60,000 nucleotides of DNA from Nymphaea colorata (GCF_008831285.2 NC_045143.1:7017503-7077502); one strand, 5' to 3'; numbered from the stretch's first letter, positions 8,060 through 25,376 are shown. Translations and numbers: made by a program. Notes: generated by a model from the letters alone, not told the origin.

Positions 8060-11000
8060 CTTTGCACAGTCGTTCTGGTCAAAATCTTGACTGCCACTTC
8101 ACTGCCATCTATTAGCTTTCCATAAAACACGGTTCCAGATCCTCCTTTCCCAATCATCCTCGGGAAGTTATCACTGCCACCTATTAGCTACTTTCTAATG
8201 CCACAAGAGTGTGTATCTTTCCACTCACTTTGTCGTTATCTGGCACAGAAGCAGAGATGGTTAATAGTCATGTGGTATATCTATATATATACACCTAGAG
8301 AAGAATGCAGAAACTCCTACTACCACTGATGTTTGAATCTTGGTTCTGTCTCATATTATTCTTTCTCTGAAAGATCATAACTAGAATGATTCCAAGAACG
8401 AATATGAATATCGTAGGAGTACAAATGGAGAGCACTAGCAAAACAACATTGTGTTTGTTCTTGCAGGCTCCGTCCAGACAAAGTTGGGTATTATTGTCCA
8501 GCCTGTAAGCAAGAAAATTCATTTTTTAGAAAATGAATTGATGAGTAAGTAGCTGTCCACTGTTTAGGACTACTAATTTAAACCAGACCTTACTGAAAGT
8601 GATCCATCATCCATCCCCTGTTTGAGGGTGCTTGGAATTGGCCCAGAAAAGTACCTGATAAATCACTGAAAGAATCACAGTTTTGGGTAACAATTCCATC
8701 AGGCAAATTATATATAAAAAAAAAAGTGTTAGTATCTATTCAATGCATTCCAAAAATTTAGATCTTGTGCATGTGGTAATAGTGTCTATCCTTTTCAGCT
8801 GAAGACTAAACTTTTCTAGTTCTTCAGTCTTCCACCATCATGCTTTTGTGGAGTATAGATGCCTACTGAAGAGATATTAACTCCTAGTTTTGTTTTATCT
8901 GAGTATGTTTCGACTCTTTGTTTCTTGAGAACTTTATAACCTCTGTCATGCCTCACGATGAAGTTCTAGTGTGGAAGAACTTCCAAAAATTTTGACAAGT
9001 ACAGAGTTCTGCTCTGCTCTAGAGATCTGCACTTAGTTGTATGTTACGAAGTCAGCCACATCATAGGAGGCTTATCTTTGCTTCAAAAATAAGAAAGATG
9101 AAGTCCTAACGGAAGGCAATCCAAAGGCAAAGATTGACATTTTTTGAGAATTTTACTTTGGTCGTGCTTGAGAAAAATTGACAGCCATACTTACAGCACT
9201 ATTAAACTTGTTATTTTTGCAAGGAAATCAGGTATTTGTCCTTCCAAGTTATTTTCGGATAAGTTCCTGTACCAGCGATTTATTAGAAGGAATATTTTGC
9301 TTAAAAGGACAATTTTTGCCATATATCAGAAGAAAAAGCATACTCTCAATGAGTGAATTGATGTAAATTGATAGAAATAATTGGTTACGGAGCCATTTAA
9401 GCCATTATACGAGAGATCCCTGTGTGGTAACATTGAACCAATTAGGATACTTGACAGTAACAAAAGTTCATAGCAAGCAAGAAACGAATGTGCCACTGAC
9501 AAGGAAACTATTCTTGGTGTTGATAGATTTTGATCGCTGCAGCCCAATCCATCCCAAGGGTAACCCTGGGGAAGGCATGGATCAGAAATCCAATTTTTCT
9601 TCAGGTTGTAATGGTTTTTAATTCCCATTATTGCGTCCACTGCAAGAAAAAAGTTTCAGACAACACGCGAGCCAGGATCAGTGAGCTTGTTAAAGAAACT
9701 AAAGATCATGTAGAATAGAGTTCCTGCAGACCCACCATCCTGTTCATTGGTCGCAGATTCAGTGACATCACGTGCTTCATAGATCTCGAGTGCGTTTACA
9801 ATTGGACCAAGAGTAGACTTGTTTGTAACGTCTACTGAAAATAAGTAGCTTCCCAGAGTTTCAGCCACTGTGCTGAATATGGAGATTGCGCTGAGGTATT
9901 CAGGAACAAAAGGGTCTGTCCAACTTTTTGTATTCTTGGTGATTGTGAGTTTTCTGGTTTGGTTTCCTCTGTACTTTATCAGCTCCGCAAAATGCATGAA
10001 AATATAGGTGCGAGCATTGGGTTTTGTGTCCCAGCTGATTGTGATGGGGCCAGATGAGGTCACCGCAGTCTGCATAACGGCAGATGGCAATCCAAATCTC
10101 TTGCTATAGAGCTCCTTCACTTCCTGATCAGTGCTAAGTGGAGTCCCGTAGGCGTTGTGGTCTGGTGTCCATATGCGATCATATGGATCAGCAGGAAACC
10201 TGGGATGCCAGTTATATGCATTCTCATTAATTGTTGAGAGAAAACAATACATTTTATTGCATTATTCAGAACAAACAGAGGGAGTCACCTTTTGCAAAGG
10301 GCAGGAATGCAAGTGACAGAGAAAAAAGATGTAGCGAGACAGAGAGAGAGAGAGAGAGATGAGACATTTATATATACAACCTGGTTGCCTGATATATTCT
10401 GTGTCATGGAATTACTTTGAATGATAATAGTGTACATTAATCTGTGCAGGTGTTGAGTCAATAAAGCTGGTAAGCCAAGTCAAGTCAAGCAACCATAGTC
10501 GAACCCCAAATGTGTGGCTGCAGAAAATTGAAAAGAAGACGAGAAGGAGAAGAACTTCACGACATCACGTACCTAGATTCTGTGGTCGACCCAAAGTCGA
10601 TTCTCTTAAACGTCACCAGCGACGACCCATTGGCAGGTGAATATACAGCATCGTATGGCCGAAGTTCCAAGGCAGATATGAACGGCGTACTGTTGCCAGT
10701 CTTAAGCAAACATACTGATAGGGAAGTTGAGGTAGCAGTCTTGATGATCTCAGTTCGTAAAACTTGAGTTGCATTATCCAACTGAATCGTGTTCCAGAGG
10801 TCAAGCCCCATGTAGAGGTCGAAATTTGGAACCAACCTCAACCCATCGTAGTTCCCATACATGAAGGAAGCTCGGACCATGTATCTCGAGCCCGAAGTCA
10901 CGGGGCCTAGACTGTAGCAGTTCCTTGTGTACAGTGGGAAGCTTCTTACTCTACGGTAGATCTGTGCAATACTGCTACTCAAGTAGTCGGAAGAGATTTG

Positions 11001-11222
11001 CTTGGTAACTCCACTAGATGTGTACGGACTGTCGGAGGTGTAGTACAGACCGAGATCACTCTTGTAGCTTGTTCCGTCCTGGGCGCAGCAGTCCAAACTG
11101 GTAAAACCTGCATAAAACAAATAGGGGAGTGCGTTTGTTGGATGAGAATGAACTGATTGTCTCAAATTTCATTACAGCTCCGGCCAAGAGTCCTCCGTTG
11201 TCATGGAGACATGGCTTATACG

Positions 11223-11864
11223 TGTTGGGATAAAATGCGGATAAACACGAATCTATTAAAAAAGATTCAACAACGAAGTATAGCCCAAACCGATCATGCA
11301 AGAAGCAATAAACCAACGACCAAGCAATCACAAATGCACGAGAAGATTTTTACGTGGAAAATCCTTCTAAACAATGAGGGTAAAAACCACGGGGTACTAC
11401 GACCCAAAACTCAATCCACTATAATCAATGATATAAGTTTTCCCACGAGGGGCTACACAAAGTCAACCCTCAAACAATAATATCTCATCAAAACTATATG
11501 AGAAAAACAAGGGAAAAATATCACCGATTGAATGCCCAAAACGTGGATTGGGAGGAGATGCGTTCCGCCTCCTCGTTGGAATCGAATCTTGCTCTAGCCA
11601 AATGCTCGCAACCCTTTCTTCCTCTTCTCCTTCTCTCCTTTCCCATTCTCCTTCTCTCCTCTCTTATTCTCCTCTCCTTTTGTTGTGCAGCCACCAAGAA
11701 AGCTCCTCTTTCTTTTTCCCCCAAAATGGAACCCTAGAGAGAGAGACGTGAGAAAGAACGAGAGAGAGAGAGAGGGGCACCATCGGGTGCCCTCCTTTTC
11801 CTTCCGCCCGTCACTTAAGTGACGGGCTGGATCGGGTCCACTTGAGGCTGGACCCGACCCAACA
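11223..11864 (-). repeat. 3' LTR of copia element 2
   Basis: It is a 642-bp LTR with TGTTGGG and CCCAACA termini (plus-strand reading). It is preceded on the coding strand by the purine tract GGAGGGGGAGCT (about 11865-11877). Confidence 0.92.
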
Positions 11865-11955
11865 AGCTCCCCCTCCAGCCTCAAGTGAGGGAACATACCT
11901 GCAAAATGAACAAAATTAATATACTGCCTTAAAGGCAGTCTTCCCAACTAAGTAT

Positions 11956-14900
11956 CTACACATCTTTAGGTAGAGACTTCGTCATCATATCTGCAGGATT
12001 ATCATCTGTATGGATCTTATCAAGAACAAGCTGCTTCGACTCTAGAACATCACGTATCCAATGATACCTCACGTCTATATGCTTTGACCTTGCATGAAAA
12101 GTAGAATTCTTTCCAAGGTGAATAGCACTCTGACTGTCACAGTAAAGCAGGTACTCGTCTTGACTGAACTGAAGTTCCTGCATGAACCTCTTCATTCATA
12201 GGAGCTCCTTGCTCGCCTCTGTAGCTGCAATAAACTCTGCTTCAGTAGTAGATAATGCTACACATTTCTGAAGTCTGGATTGCCAAGAAACTGCACCACC
12301 TGCATATGTCAATAAAAAACCAGATGTAGATCTTCTCCCATCAATGTCTCCTGCCATGTCTGAATCTGTATATCCAACAAGAATAGGTTTTTCTACCCCA
12401 AAACAAAGTGAAAAACTGCTAGTCCCACGAAGGTATCTCAAAATCCATTTAACTGCTTCCCAGTGTTTCTTTACTAGATTTGAGACAAACCGACTAACAA
12501 CTCCAACTGAATGAGCAATATCAGGTCTAGTACATACCATAGCATACATCAGACTACTTGTCACTGAGGCATAGGGAATCTTCTCCATATCTTCCTTTTC
12601 TGAATCTGTCCTTGGACTCTGCTTGGTGCTCAACTTGAAATGCGCTACAAGAGGGGTGCTAACAGGCTTTGCCTTGTCCATGTGAAATCTTTAAAGTACA
12701 TTCTCAATGTACTTCTCTTGAGATAGCCATAGCTTCTTCGACTTCCTATCTCGTGTGATCTTCATACCCAAAATCTGACTAGCAGGACCCAAGTCTTTCA
12801 TAGCAAAAGACTTGCTCAACTCCTTTTTCAAGCTTGAAATTCTCGAGATATTATTGCCAACAATAAGCATGTCATCAACATAAATCAATAAAATGACAAA
12901 ATCATTACCTGAGAATTTCTTCACAAAGACGCAGTGAACTGAAGTAGTCTTGGTGTAGCCATACTCCCCCATAAATGACTCGAACTTCTTGTACAACTGC
13001 CTAGGTGCCTGCTTCAGACCATACAAGCTTTTCTTTAATCTGCAAACATGATTTTCTGTACCTTTCACAAGAAAACCTTCTGGCTGCTTCATGTAAATTT
13101 CTTCATCAAGATCACCATGAAGAAAAGCTGTCTTCACATCCATCTGCTCGATCTTCAAATCAAGACTGGTTGCCAAACTAAGAACAACTCTGATAGATGA
13201 CATCTTGACCACCGGTGAGAATATCTCGTCGAAGTCAACTCCTTTCTTCTGATTGAACCCCTTCACAACCAACCTAGCTTTGTATCTTGGGTTTAAAGAG
13301 TTTTCATCATGTTTCACTCTAAAAACCCATTTGTTTCTCAATGCCCTCTTACCTTGGGGCAACTCCACAAGCTCGAAGGTGTGGTTGTCGTAAAGTGACT
13401 GCATCTCATCTTTCATGGCTTCCATCCACTTTTCCTTGTGCACATCATGCACAGCTTCTTCATAGCATTCAGGCTCACCACTGTCAGTCAACAAAATATA
13501 GTCATGTGTGAGATATCTAGTTGAGGGACATCGCTCCCTCGTGCATCTCCGCTGCTGATCTACATCTGAGGAAGAACCCTCCAGATTATGATCATCATCT
13601 TCGTCATCTGAATTAAGAATATATGGCATGTCTACTTGTCCTTCTCTATCATGTATCTACCCAACAGCATCATCTGGCACTGCTCTTGAAGTATTCTGCA
13701 AGGGAATAGGGTCCACATCGACTGGCAAATAGCTGCTATGAGAAGAATCCTTGACTGCTTTCTGAATATCCTCAATATTCTGATCTTCAGCAAATACCAC
13801 ATCCCCGCTTCTGACAAGCTTCTTCTCAACTGGATCATACAATCTGTAACCAAATTCATCATGGCCATAACTCAAAAACACGCACTGCCTGTTTTTTTAT
13901 TCCAACTTCGACCTCTCATCCTTTGGTATATGCACAAATGCCCTGCATCCAAATACACGTAAGTGCTCATAGGATACATTCTTCTCATACCAAACTCTGT
14001 TAGGAACATCACCATCCAAAGGAACATGTGGAGACAAGTTAATCACATAAGCAGCAATATGTAAAGCTTCACACCAAAAGGAGTCAGATAACTTAGCTTC
14101 AGATAGGAGACATCTAACTCTCTCCATAAGTGTCATGTTCATCCTTTCTGCCACGCCATTCAATGGAGGAGTCTTAAGTGGAGTCTTCTGGTGCCTGATG
14201 CCATGAGATCTGCAATACTCATCAAATGGACCAATATACTCTCCCCCATTATCGTTGCGAACACACTTCAGCTTCTTTTCAGACTGTCTTTCAAGCAGTG
14301 CATGAAAGTCCTTGAAAACACGAAGGACTTGGTCTTTCCTCTTCAAAGAATAGACCCAAACTTTCCTAGAAAAATCATCAATAAACGTGACAAAATAAAG
14401 TGCACCACCATGTGAACTTACTTTCATAGGACCGCATACATCTGTATGAACCAGCTCAAGTGCTTCTGACTTTCTGAAAGGTGGATGACTCTTGAAAGAG
14501 ACCCGTGTCTGCTTCCCTGCAAAACAATTACTACATTTGTCAAGTTTAACCTTCTTTACATCTTGTAGAAGATTCTTCTTGATCAAGAATTGCAGTCCCT
14601 TGTCACTCATATGTCCCAGCCTCCTGTGCCACAACTCTATAGATTTCTCATCCTGTGTCACATGTACCATGTCTCTGGAAATCGATGCCTGCATAGTATA
14701 AAGATTATTGTTGCATCTCTTGCCTCGAGCAATAATCAAGGAACCTCTAGTAAGCTTCCACTGGCCATCACCAAAAGTGTTGTGATACCCTTCTTCATCG
14801 AGCCTTCCTGCAGAGATAAGGTTCAGATGCATGTCAGGTGCATGCCTTACATCTGTCAGCTTCAATAGAGCTCCATTCGCATTCTTCAGAATGACGTCGC

Positions 14901-15915
14901 CTTTGCCTACAACATGAGACAAAGAACCATTACCCATTCTCAAAGTACCAAAATCACCATAAATATATGAAGAGAAAAAATCCCTATGGGAAGTAACAAG
15001 AAGAGCTGAACCACTATCAACAAGCCAACAAGTATCGTCTCTGACAACATTAACCATGTTAGTATCACAAACAACAAACATTTCATGTTGTGCAGCAGCT
15101 GCGACATTGTCATCTCGGTCATTTTTCTTCTTCTGTTTCTCCCCAAATTTATTCTCATTCTTCAGCTGGAAGCAGTACTTCTTTATGTGTCCTTTCTTTC
15201 CACAGTGGTGGCATTCCAAATTCTTATATCTCGATTTGGACTTGCTTCTGCTTTTATCTCTGCCCCTGTCACTCTTGAATTTACTTCTCCCCCTGTTCTC
15301 TGTGAAAAGAACCTCTGTCTGAGAAGAGCAAGCCTGAGATTTTCTTCTCATCTCCTCATTGAGAATACCTGATTTAACAGTCTCTAAAGAAACAACCCCA
15401 TTAGCTGCAGAGTTAGTAAGCGAGACTCTAAATGTCTCCCACGAATCAGGTAAAGTAGCAAGCAATAATAATCCCAAAATCTCATCTTCAAATTTAACGC
15501 CCATACTGGATAACTGACTAATGACCCCCTGAAAATCATTTAGAAAATCTGACACTGAACTGCCCTCTCTGAATCTTAAATTCATCAATCTTTTCAGAAG
15601 AAATAATTTACTACTTCATGTCTTGGAGGCATAAAGATTTTCTAATTTTGCCCACAAACTACATGCATGATTTTCATCTTGAATATGGTTATAAACATTT
15701 TCATCCACAAATTGTCGAATGAAACCACAAACTTGTTCGTGTTCAAATTCTCATTCTTCGTCAGACTTAGAATCAGGCTTTTTTTTGGCAAAAACTGGGA
15801 GGTGCATAGCCTTCACATATAAGAGATCTTTCATCTTATTTTTCCATAGACTATAATTAATCCCATTTAGACTAATCATACGACTAGTATCAAAATCAAT
15901 TTTGTTATCCACCAT
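11956..15915 (-). pseudogene. Degenerate copia gag-pol (element 2)
   Basis: It starts at the ATG at 15915 (MVDNKIDF). Gag, a CCHC knuckle (CHHCGKKGHIKKYC), protease (DSGSALLVTS), integrase (HRRLGHMS, NDNGGEY), RT (YVDDM) and RNase H can all be followed. The frame is broken by stops at 15751 (TGA in SDEE*EFEHEQ), about 15617, 13897 (TAA after ERSKLE), about 13657 (CAG to TAG), about 12682 (CAA to TAA) and 12196 (TGG to TGA). The C-terminus has a small deletion. The stops at 15751 and 13897 also occur in element 3. It is non-functional. Confidence 0.93.
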
Positions 15916-15934
15916 GTTAGCTCTGATACGACTT

Positions 15935-16573
15935 TGTTGGGATAAAATGCGGATAAACACGAATCTACTAAAAAAGATTCAACAACGAAGTATAGCCCAA
16001 ACCGATCATGCAAGAAGCAACAAACCAACGACCAAGCAATCACAAATGCACGAGAAGATTTTTACGTGGAAAACCCCTCTAAACAATGAGGGTAAAAACC
16101 ACGGGGTACTACGACCCAAAACTCAATCCACTATAATCAATGATATAAGTTTTTCCACGAGGGGCTACACAAAGCCAACCCTCAAACAATAATATCTCAT
16201 CAAAACTATATGAGAAAAACAAGGGAAAAATATCACCGATTGAATGCCCAAAACATGGATTGAGAGGAGATGCATTCCGCCTCCTCATTGGTATCGAATC
16301 TTGCTCTAGCCAAATGCTCGCAACCTTTTCTTCCTCTTCTCCTTTTCTCCTTTCCTCTTCTCCTTCTCTCCTCTCTTATTCTCCTCTCCTTTTGTTGTGC
16401 AGCCACCAAGAAAGCTCCTCTCTTTTTCCCCCAAAACGGAACCCTAGAGAGAGAGACGTGAGAAAGAACGAGAGAGAGAGAGAGGGGCACCATCGGTGCC
16501 CTCCTTTTCTTTCCGCCCGTCACTTAAGTGACGGGCTGGATCGGGTCCACTTGAGGCTGGACCCGACCCAACA
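15935..16573 (-). repeat. 5' LTR of copia element 2
   Basis: It is a 639-bp LTR. Most differences from the other LTR are C/T or G/A transitions. The primer site next to it (15918-15931, three bases away) reads TCGTATCAGAGCTA on the minus strand, with two changes from the functional form. Confidence 0.92.
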
Positions 16574-17759
16574 ATACATTCCATCAGTTCCGCATCTCGC
16601 GTTTGATTCACCTTTTGATCAGTGCAACACAGGTGGTAATCTTGTTCCACGGTTTCGCGTGTAATCGAATGCCCTTTTAAGGATGGGGATCTTGTGCTCT
16701 TACTCGAAGATTGAAGGTAGCAAAAGACAGCAGAAAGAAGCAGGCCGATGTACTCATCATGGCCTCCCTCGTGTTTTCTCCCTTCTCTAAGAAACAGATC
16801 TTGATCACCATGAATATGCTGCTCCCCACAACTATATGAGGCGCACGCTGGTGGAATTAATGTGTATGCATTGCAAGTCGCGAGTCAATGGCGTTGTTTG
16901 TCAAAGTCGCGTACCAGTTCTTCAAACAAGAAAAGTGAGAAAAAGTATTGACTATTGTTATTCAGTATGCAGTCTAGGTGACTTCGACTCTGAGTGAATG
17001 CAAGGAAGGCACCAAGATGGGGATGGAATGAGGTCATCTGCTAATCGCATGACAGAGTAATTAACATGCTAGGTACGTCATTAACGCTTATGGTTTTAGT
17101 CCCTATCACTAAGTATCTGATCAGCCACTTGCACAATGATCGTTGCTTATGATCACGGTAACCAGCAAGCAAAACAAGCATGGACAGTGACTATAAAGCT
17201 GGAATATTTGAAAAATATTTCATTGGTATGTGAGGAAGTAGGTTCCACTTCTACATGTCTAGAATGAGTCTTCCTTCGTTTGAGAGAGGACAAAGATAAG
17301 AGAGGAGATGTTTTGAGGTCGAAACCTGCATATGCTTAATTGGATTGCTGGACGGAAGAACACAAAGTGAATCAAATTTTTTGTGCGAAAAGGAACTTCC
17401 TCTCCGATTAAGTGCGTTACTCACAATCCTAACTTGAAGACGTAAAAAGGGCTGTGTTGGAAAAGAACTTATCAGTAAACAGGCAATTTCTCAGGTGCAC
17501 TAGATCAAGTTTTTTCCAGGACGAACTGTCTGTTGCAATATTGAAGCAATTGCTCAATGAACAGGGCCTAATATATATCTGCACATATTGTGCTGCAAGG
17601 ATAAACTTTTTATTTAAGCTATGTCATATCCAGAGAGTAGAGTGCTGATGCAGGTGTGAGCATGGACACTGCTTCCAATCGTTTCAGAAACTATGGAAAA
17701 CGCATCAATAACTTCTGAATATTTCAAACCGAACTTTTGGGTTTTTACAAAATCTAGGA
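16574..17759. other. 5' flank of kinase pseudogene C
   Basis: Apart from exon 1 of copy C no gene is seen. The stretch around 16970-17070 matches the 5' flank of gene B near 25630-25720 (shared CATGACA, ACATGCTA and ATTAACG-type blocks). The promoter region was therefore duplicated with the genes. Small open frames here have no recognisable product. Confidence 0.5.
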
Positions 17760-18980
17760 GCTATAGTGGGCATAGCACGTTCTCCAGTGATTTCGATGGG
17801 TCGTCACATTGTTGGGAAAGGAAAAGAAAAACGCGGAAACGCTGCATATGCGTCTTCTCTTATTAATCAGTCGCATCGCGAAGGTCGAGACCAGGAACAA
17901 GCAGCCTTCAATTGGTGGAGCCATGTAGTATCAGAAGCTTGGGTACCTTTATTCTTATTTTTTGTTTAGCCTTCACAAATCTTTTGGTGTGACCATGAAC
18001 TAGGACTATTCCACTGCCCAAAAGGCTCTATCTTCCCACACTCTCTCTTTGAGAGAGAGTTACAGGCACTGGGTGCACCGTAAAACAGAAATGCCTTTCA
18101 TAGTTTTTGTACTTTTTCTCATTTTTAATTTTGTGTTTACAATTTTTTTTAATGCAAACTAAGGGTATTTTAGTCATTAATCTTACTGATATAGCGCATA
18201 TAATCAGGTTCATCTCTCTTTACCTTTGATAAATGTACCAGCACTAGACATTGAGACCTATACTTACTTCAACTTATACTTAAAGATTCACTCCCTGTAC
18301 TTCAACTTGTACTTAAAAATTCATTCTCTCTGTCAGTTAAAGAAAAAATAAACCGCATAATATGTCCCAGATCGCCTATTTGAACTATGGCCCTCAGGGC
18401 ACCTGTCACAAATTTTATACTTGCAAAATTTCAGCAAAGGATCTGGATATATATTTGAAAATTTTAAATTTTTAATTATCTGAAAAAAGTGAGAATATTA
18501 TGGAAAGCTTCAGAGGATCTCCGACTCTTTGGCATTAGAAAGCCAGAGACCTTAAAACTACACTTGTCAAGTCAAAATTGAGTGTAACCATCCAAAGTTG
18601 GCATTTGAATCGTACCGGATGACTAAAATAAAAAACAGGAAACTTCACTCTGTTTGCTCGGATAGCCACTGTTGCACACCAATTTATTACGTTTGGACCC
18701 ACAACCTTGGATAAACAGTTGCCAATATAGTCCCACAAAATTTATTTATTTACATATTGATGGCCTCCAACTCCAACTATGGATAATTTGTATATTAGAA
18801 GTATCCCTTAAGGTTTGAGCGAATCATAAATTAGGGCTCAATGTTTGACTTTCAAGTGACCAACGCTCATCCTTCCATTAAAATTCTGTCAACTTAGTAC
18901 ATTAGCTCGATTTTAGCCCAAATTATGGTGACTGGGGGCGGTTCTTTGAAAATTTTGGAGAAAAGTCGGTGGTGATGGAT
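17760..18980. repeat. Intergenic block duplicated between kinase units (copy 1)
   Basis: This block matches about 28270-29130, with shared segments such as GTGATTTCGATGGGTC, AAAACGCGGA, CTTCAATTGGTGGAGCCAT and ATTAAAATTCTGTC. Part of it also recurs at about 35890-36000, upstream of gene A. It marks the repeated unit as gene plus intergenic DNA. No coding potential is recognised. Confidence 0.75.
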
Positions 18981-19812
18981 AGGTTTGGGCATCAGGTGGG
19001 GCCGGCCTGCGGCTGGATCTGAAAGCGGCATTAAGAAAACGGGCCGGATCTGACCGGCCTGCTACCCAGCCTGCTTATTAATGGGCCGGGCCGGGTATCG
19101 GGCTTCGTCTTCCCAATCCAAGGCCCGGCCCAACCCGTTTTTAAATTGATAGCTGGGAGGGTTGGGCGGGCCCGGCCCTGCCGTCTGGTTCGGATCCAAC
19201 CCTTGGGGAAACAAATGAGGAAGAAGAGAAAATGAGGGGAAGGAAGAAGGCAGAAATGAAGAGGAAAAGGAAGTTGAGGAAGAAGAGGAACCGAGGGGAA
19301 GGAAGGAGGTGGAAACGAAGATCAAGAAGAAGTTGAGGAAGAAGAGGAAGAAGAAGAGGAACCGTGGGGAAGGAAGGAGGTGGAAAAGAAGATGAAGAAG
19401 AGGTTGAGGAAGAAAAGGAACCAAGGGAAAGGAAGGAGGTGGAAACGAAGAGGAAGAAGAAGAACTGAGGGGAAGGAAGGACAGGAAGGGGCCGACCGAA
19501 GGTCAACAGCAGCTGTGACGGACGGACGGCGGTGTGGTGATGGTGGGGGTAGCTCAGCTCTTTTTCTTTTCAAAGTCCAAACAAAAACCCTAACAAATTT
19601 AGTGAGATGTTTTAGGTTTGAAATCGAATTCCATACATCATAACAGGTCGAACGGGTTCCAACTGGCCGATTTGTTAATCCGGACCCGGCCCGTTATGAT
19701 GTGGGGCTGGGCCACAACGGGTTATAGTCTGACGCAAAAATTTAAGGCCCGGACCCTGGTTCAGACCGAGCCGGGTACCCAATAGCGGCCCAGCCCGGTG
19801 CCGAGGCCTATC
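18981..19812. mobile_element. Non-autonomous DNA transposon, hAT-like (832 bp)
   Basis: It is bounded by the exact 8-bp direct repeat TGATGGAT (18973-18980 and 19813-19820). The ends are imperfect inverted repeats: AGGTTTGGGCATC at the left, and GATAGGCCTCGGCAC when the right end is reverse-complemented. The outer parts are rich in GGCCCGG and CCCGGCC words. The paralogous intergenic copy near 29130-29360 lacks the element but has the flanking ACTCACCAAAAATTTAG segment. No transposase is encoded. An 8-bp duplication points to hAT, but the family is an inference. Confidence 0.7.
19211..19490. repeat. Homopurine minisatellite inside the DNA transposon
   Basis: About four copies of a roughly 60-bp purine-rich unit (GTTGAGGAAGAAGAGGAACC, then GGGGAAGGAAGGAGGTGGAA and a GAA-rich tail). 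One strand is almost entirely A and G. Open frames across it are low-complexity and are not taken as genes. Confidence 0.8.
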
Positions 19813-20162
19813 TGATGGATTAAAAATCAAATGCTTTTACTCACCAAAAATTTAGTTTTAAATGAATGACTTGTCTCATGCAAGATATTTGGCATACATT
19901 TTTTGTATGGTCAGCATTAATAACATCTAATTGCAAATTGTGGTATGAAAAATGACTAACCTAATTTTCTGCAAATCAATGGCAATGTACAAACACGGAA
20001 ACCGGCCTCAGCGGGCTCTACTCAATAGCATTTTGTCAATTAAAGTGGGGGCGGTAGTTCCATTGTCTGAACCAAATTATTTAGCTTTGCCAATCACAAC
20101 CATTTATCGGACCACATTGCCTTCGGTACTATAGAACCTGAAGATGGTAATTGAAGTCCTTC

Positions 20163-25376
<5,214 letters not shown>

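Larger units (their letters stand above)
11223..16573 (-). mobile_element. Ty1/copia LTR retrotransposon, decayed (element 2)
   Basis: It is a 5351-bp element in intron 1 of kinase pseudogene C. The LTRs begin TGTTGGG and end CCCAACA. The flanks are ATACG (11218-11222) and ATACA (16574-16578), a 5-bp target duplication with one change. The LTRs (642 and 639 bp) differ by roughly 17 substitutions and two small indels by eye, so it is older than element 1. The primer site is mutated at 15918-15931. It is the same family as the element at 53284-58666. Confidence 0.94.
865..16760 (-). pseudogene. LRR-I receptor-like kinase pseudogene (copy C), interrupted by two copia elements
   Basis: All 13 exons of the family can be placed by comparison with gene B. 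Exon 1 is about 16690-16760; the others are 10573-11107, 9736-10199, 9501-9639, 9348-9419, 9195-9266, 8589-8665, 8321-8502, 8060-8239 plus 2402-2428, 2182-2313, 1945-2013, 1667-1856 and 865-1280. Lesions: the exon 1 donor is deleted (at 16690, followed by a stop); the LRR1 donor is GA instead of GT (9347-9346); LRR3 has a 4-bp deletion (frameshift); the start of kinase exon 9 is rearranged and has stops; a copia element sits in that exon; exon 10 has a 5-bp insertion after the VHH codons; the last exon has a 1-bp insertion giving a stop after EEKAN. A second copia sits in intron 1. Malectin-like and kinase motifs ([15 protein letters not shown]) are still readable. It cannot make a full receptor kinase. 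Confidence 0.93.

Noticed and set aside
19062-19573. Overlapping open frames rich in Phe, Leu, Ser and Pro on the minus strand
   Set aside because: They are read from a homopurine minisatellite inside a DNA transposon. The low complexity explains the lack of stops.
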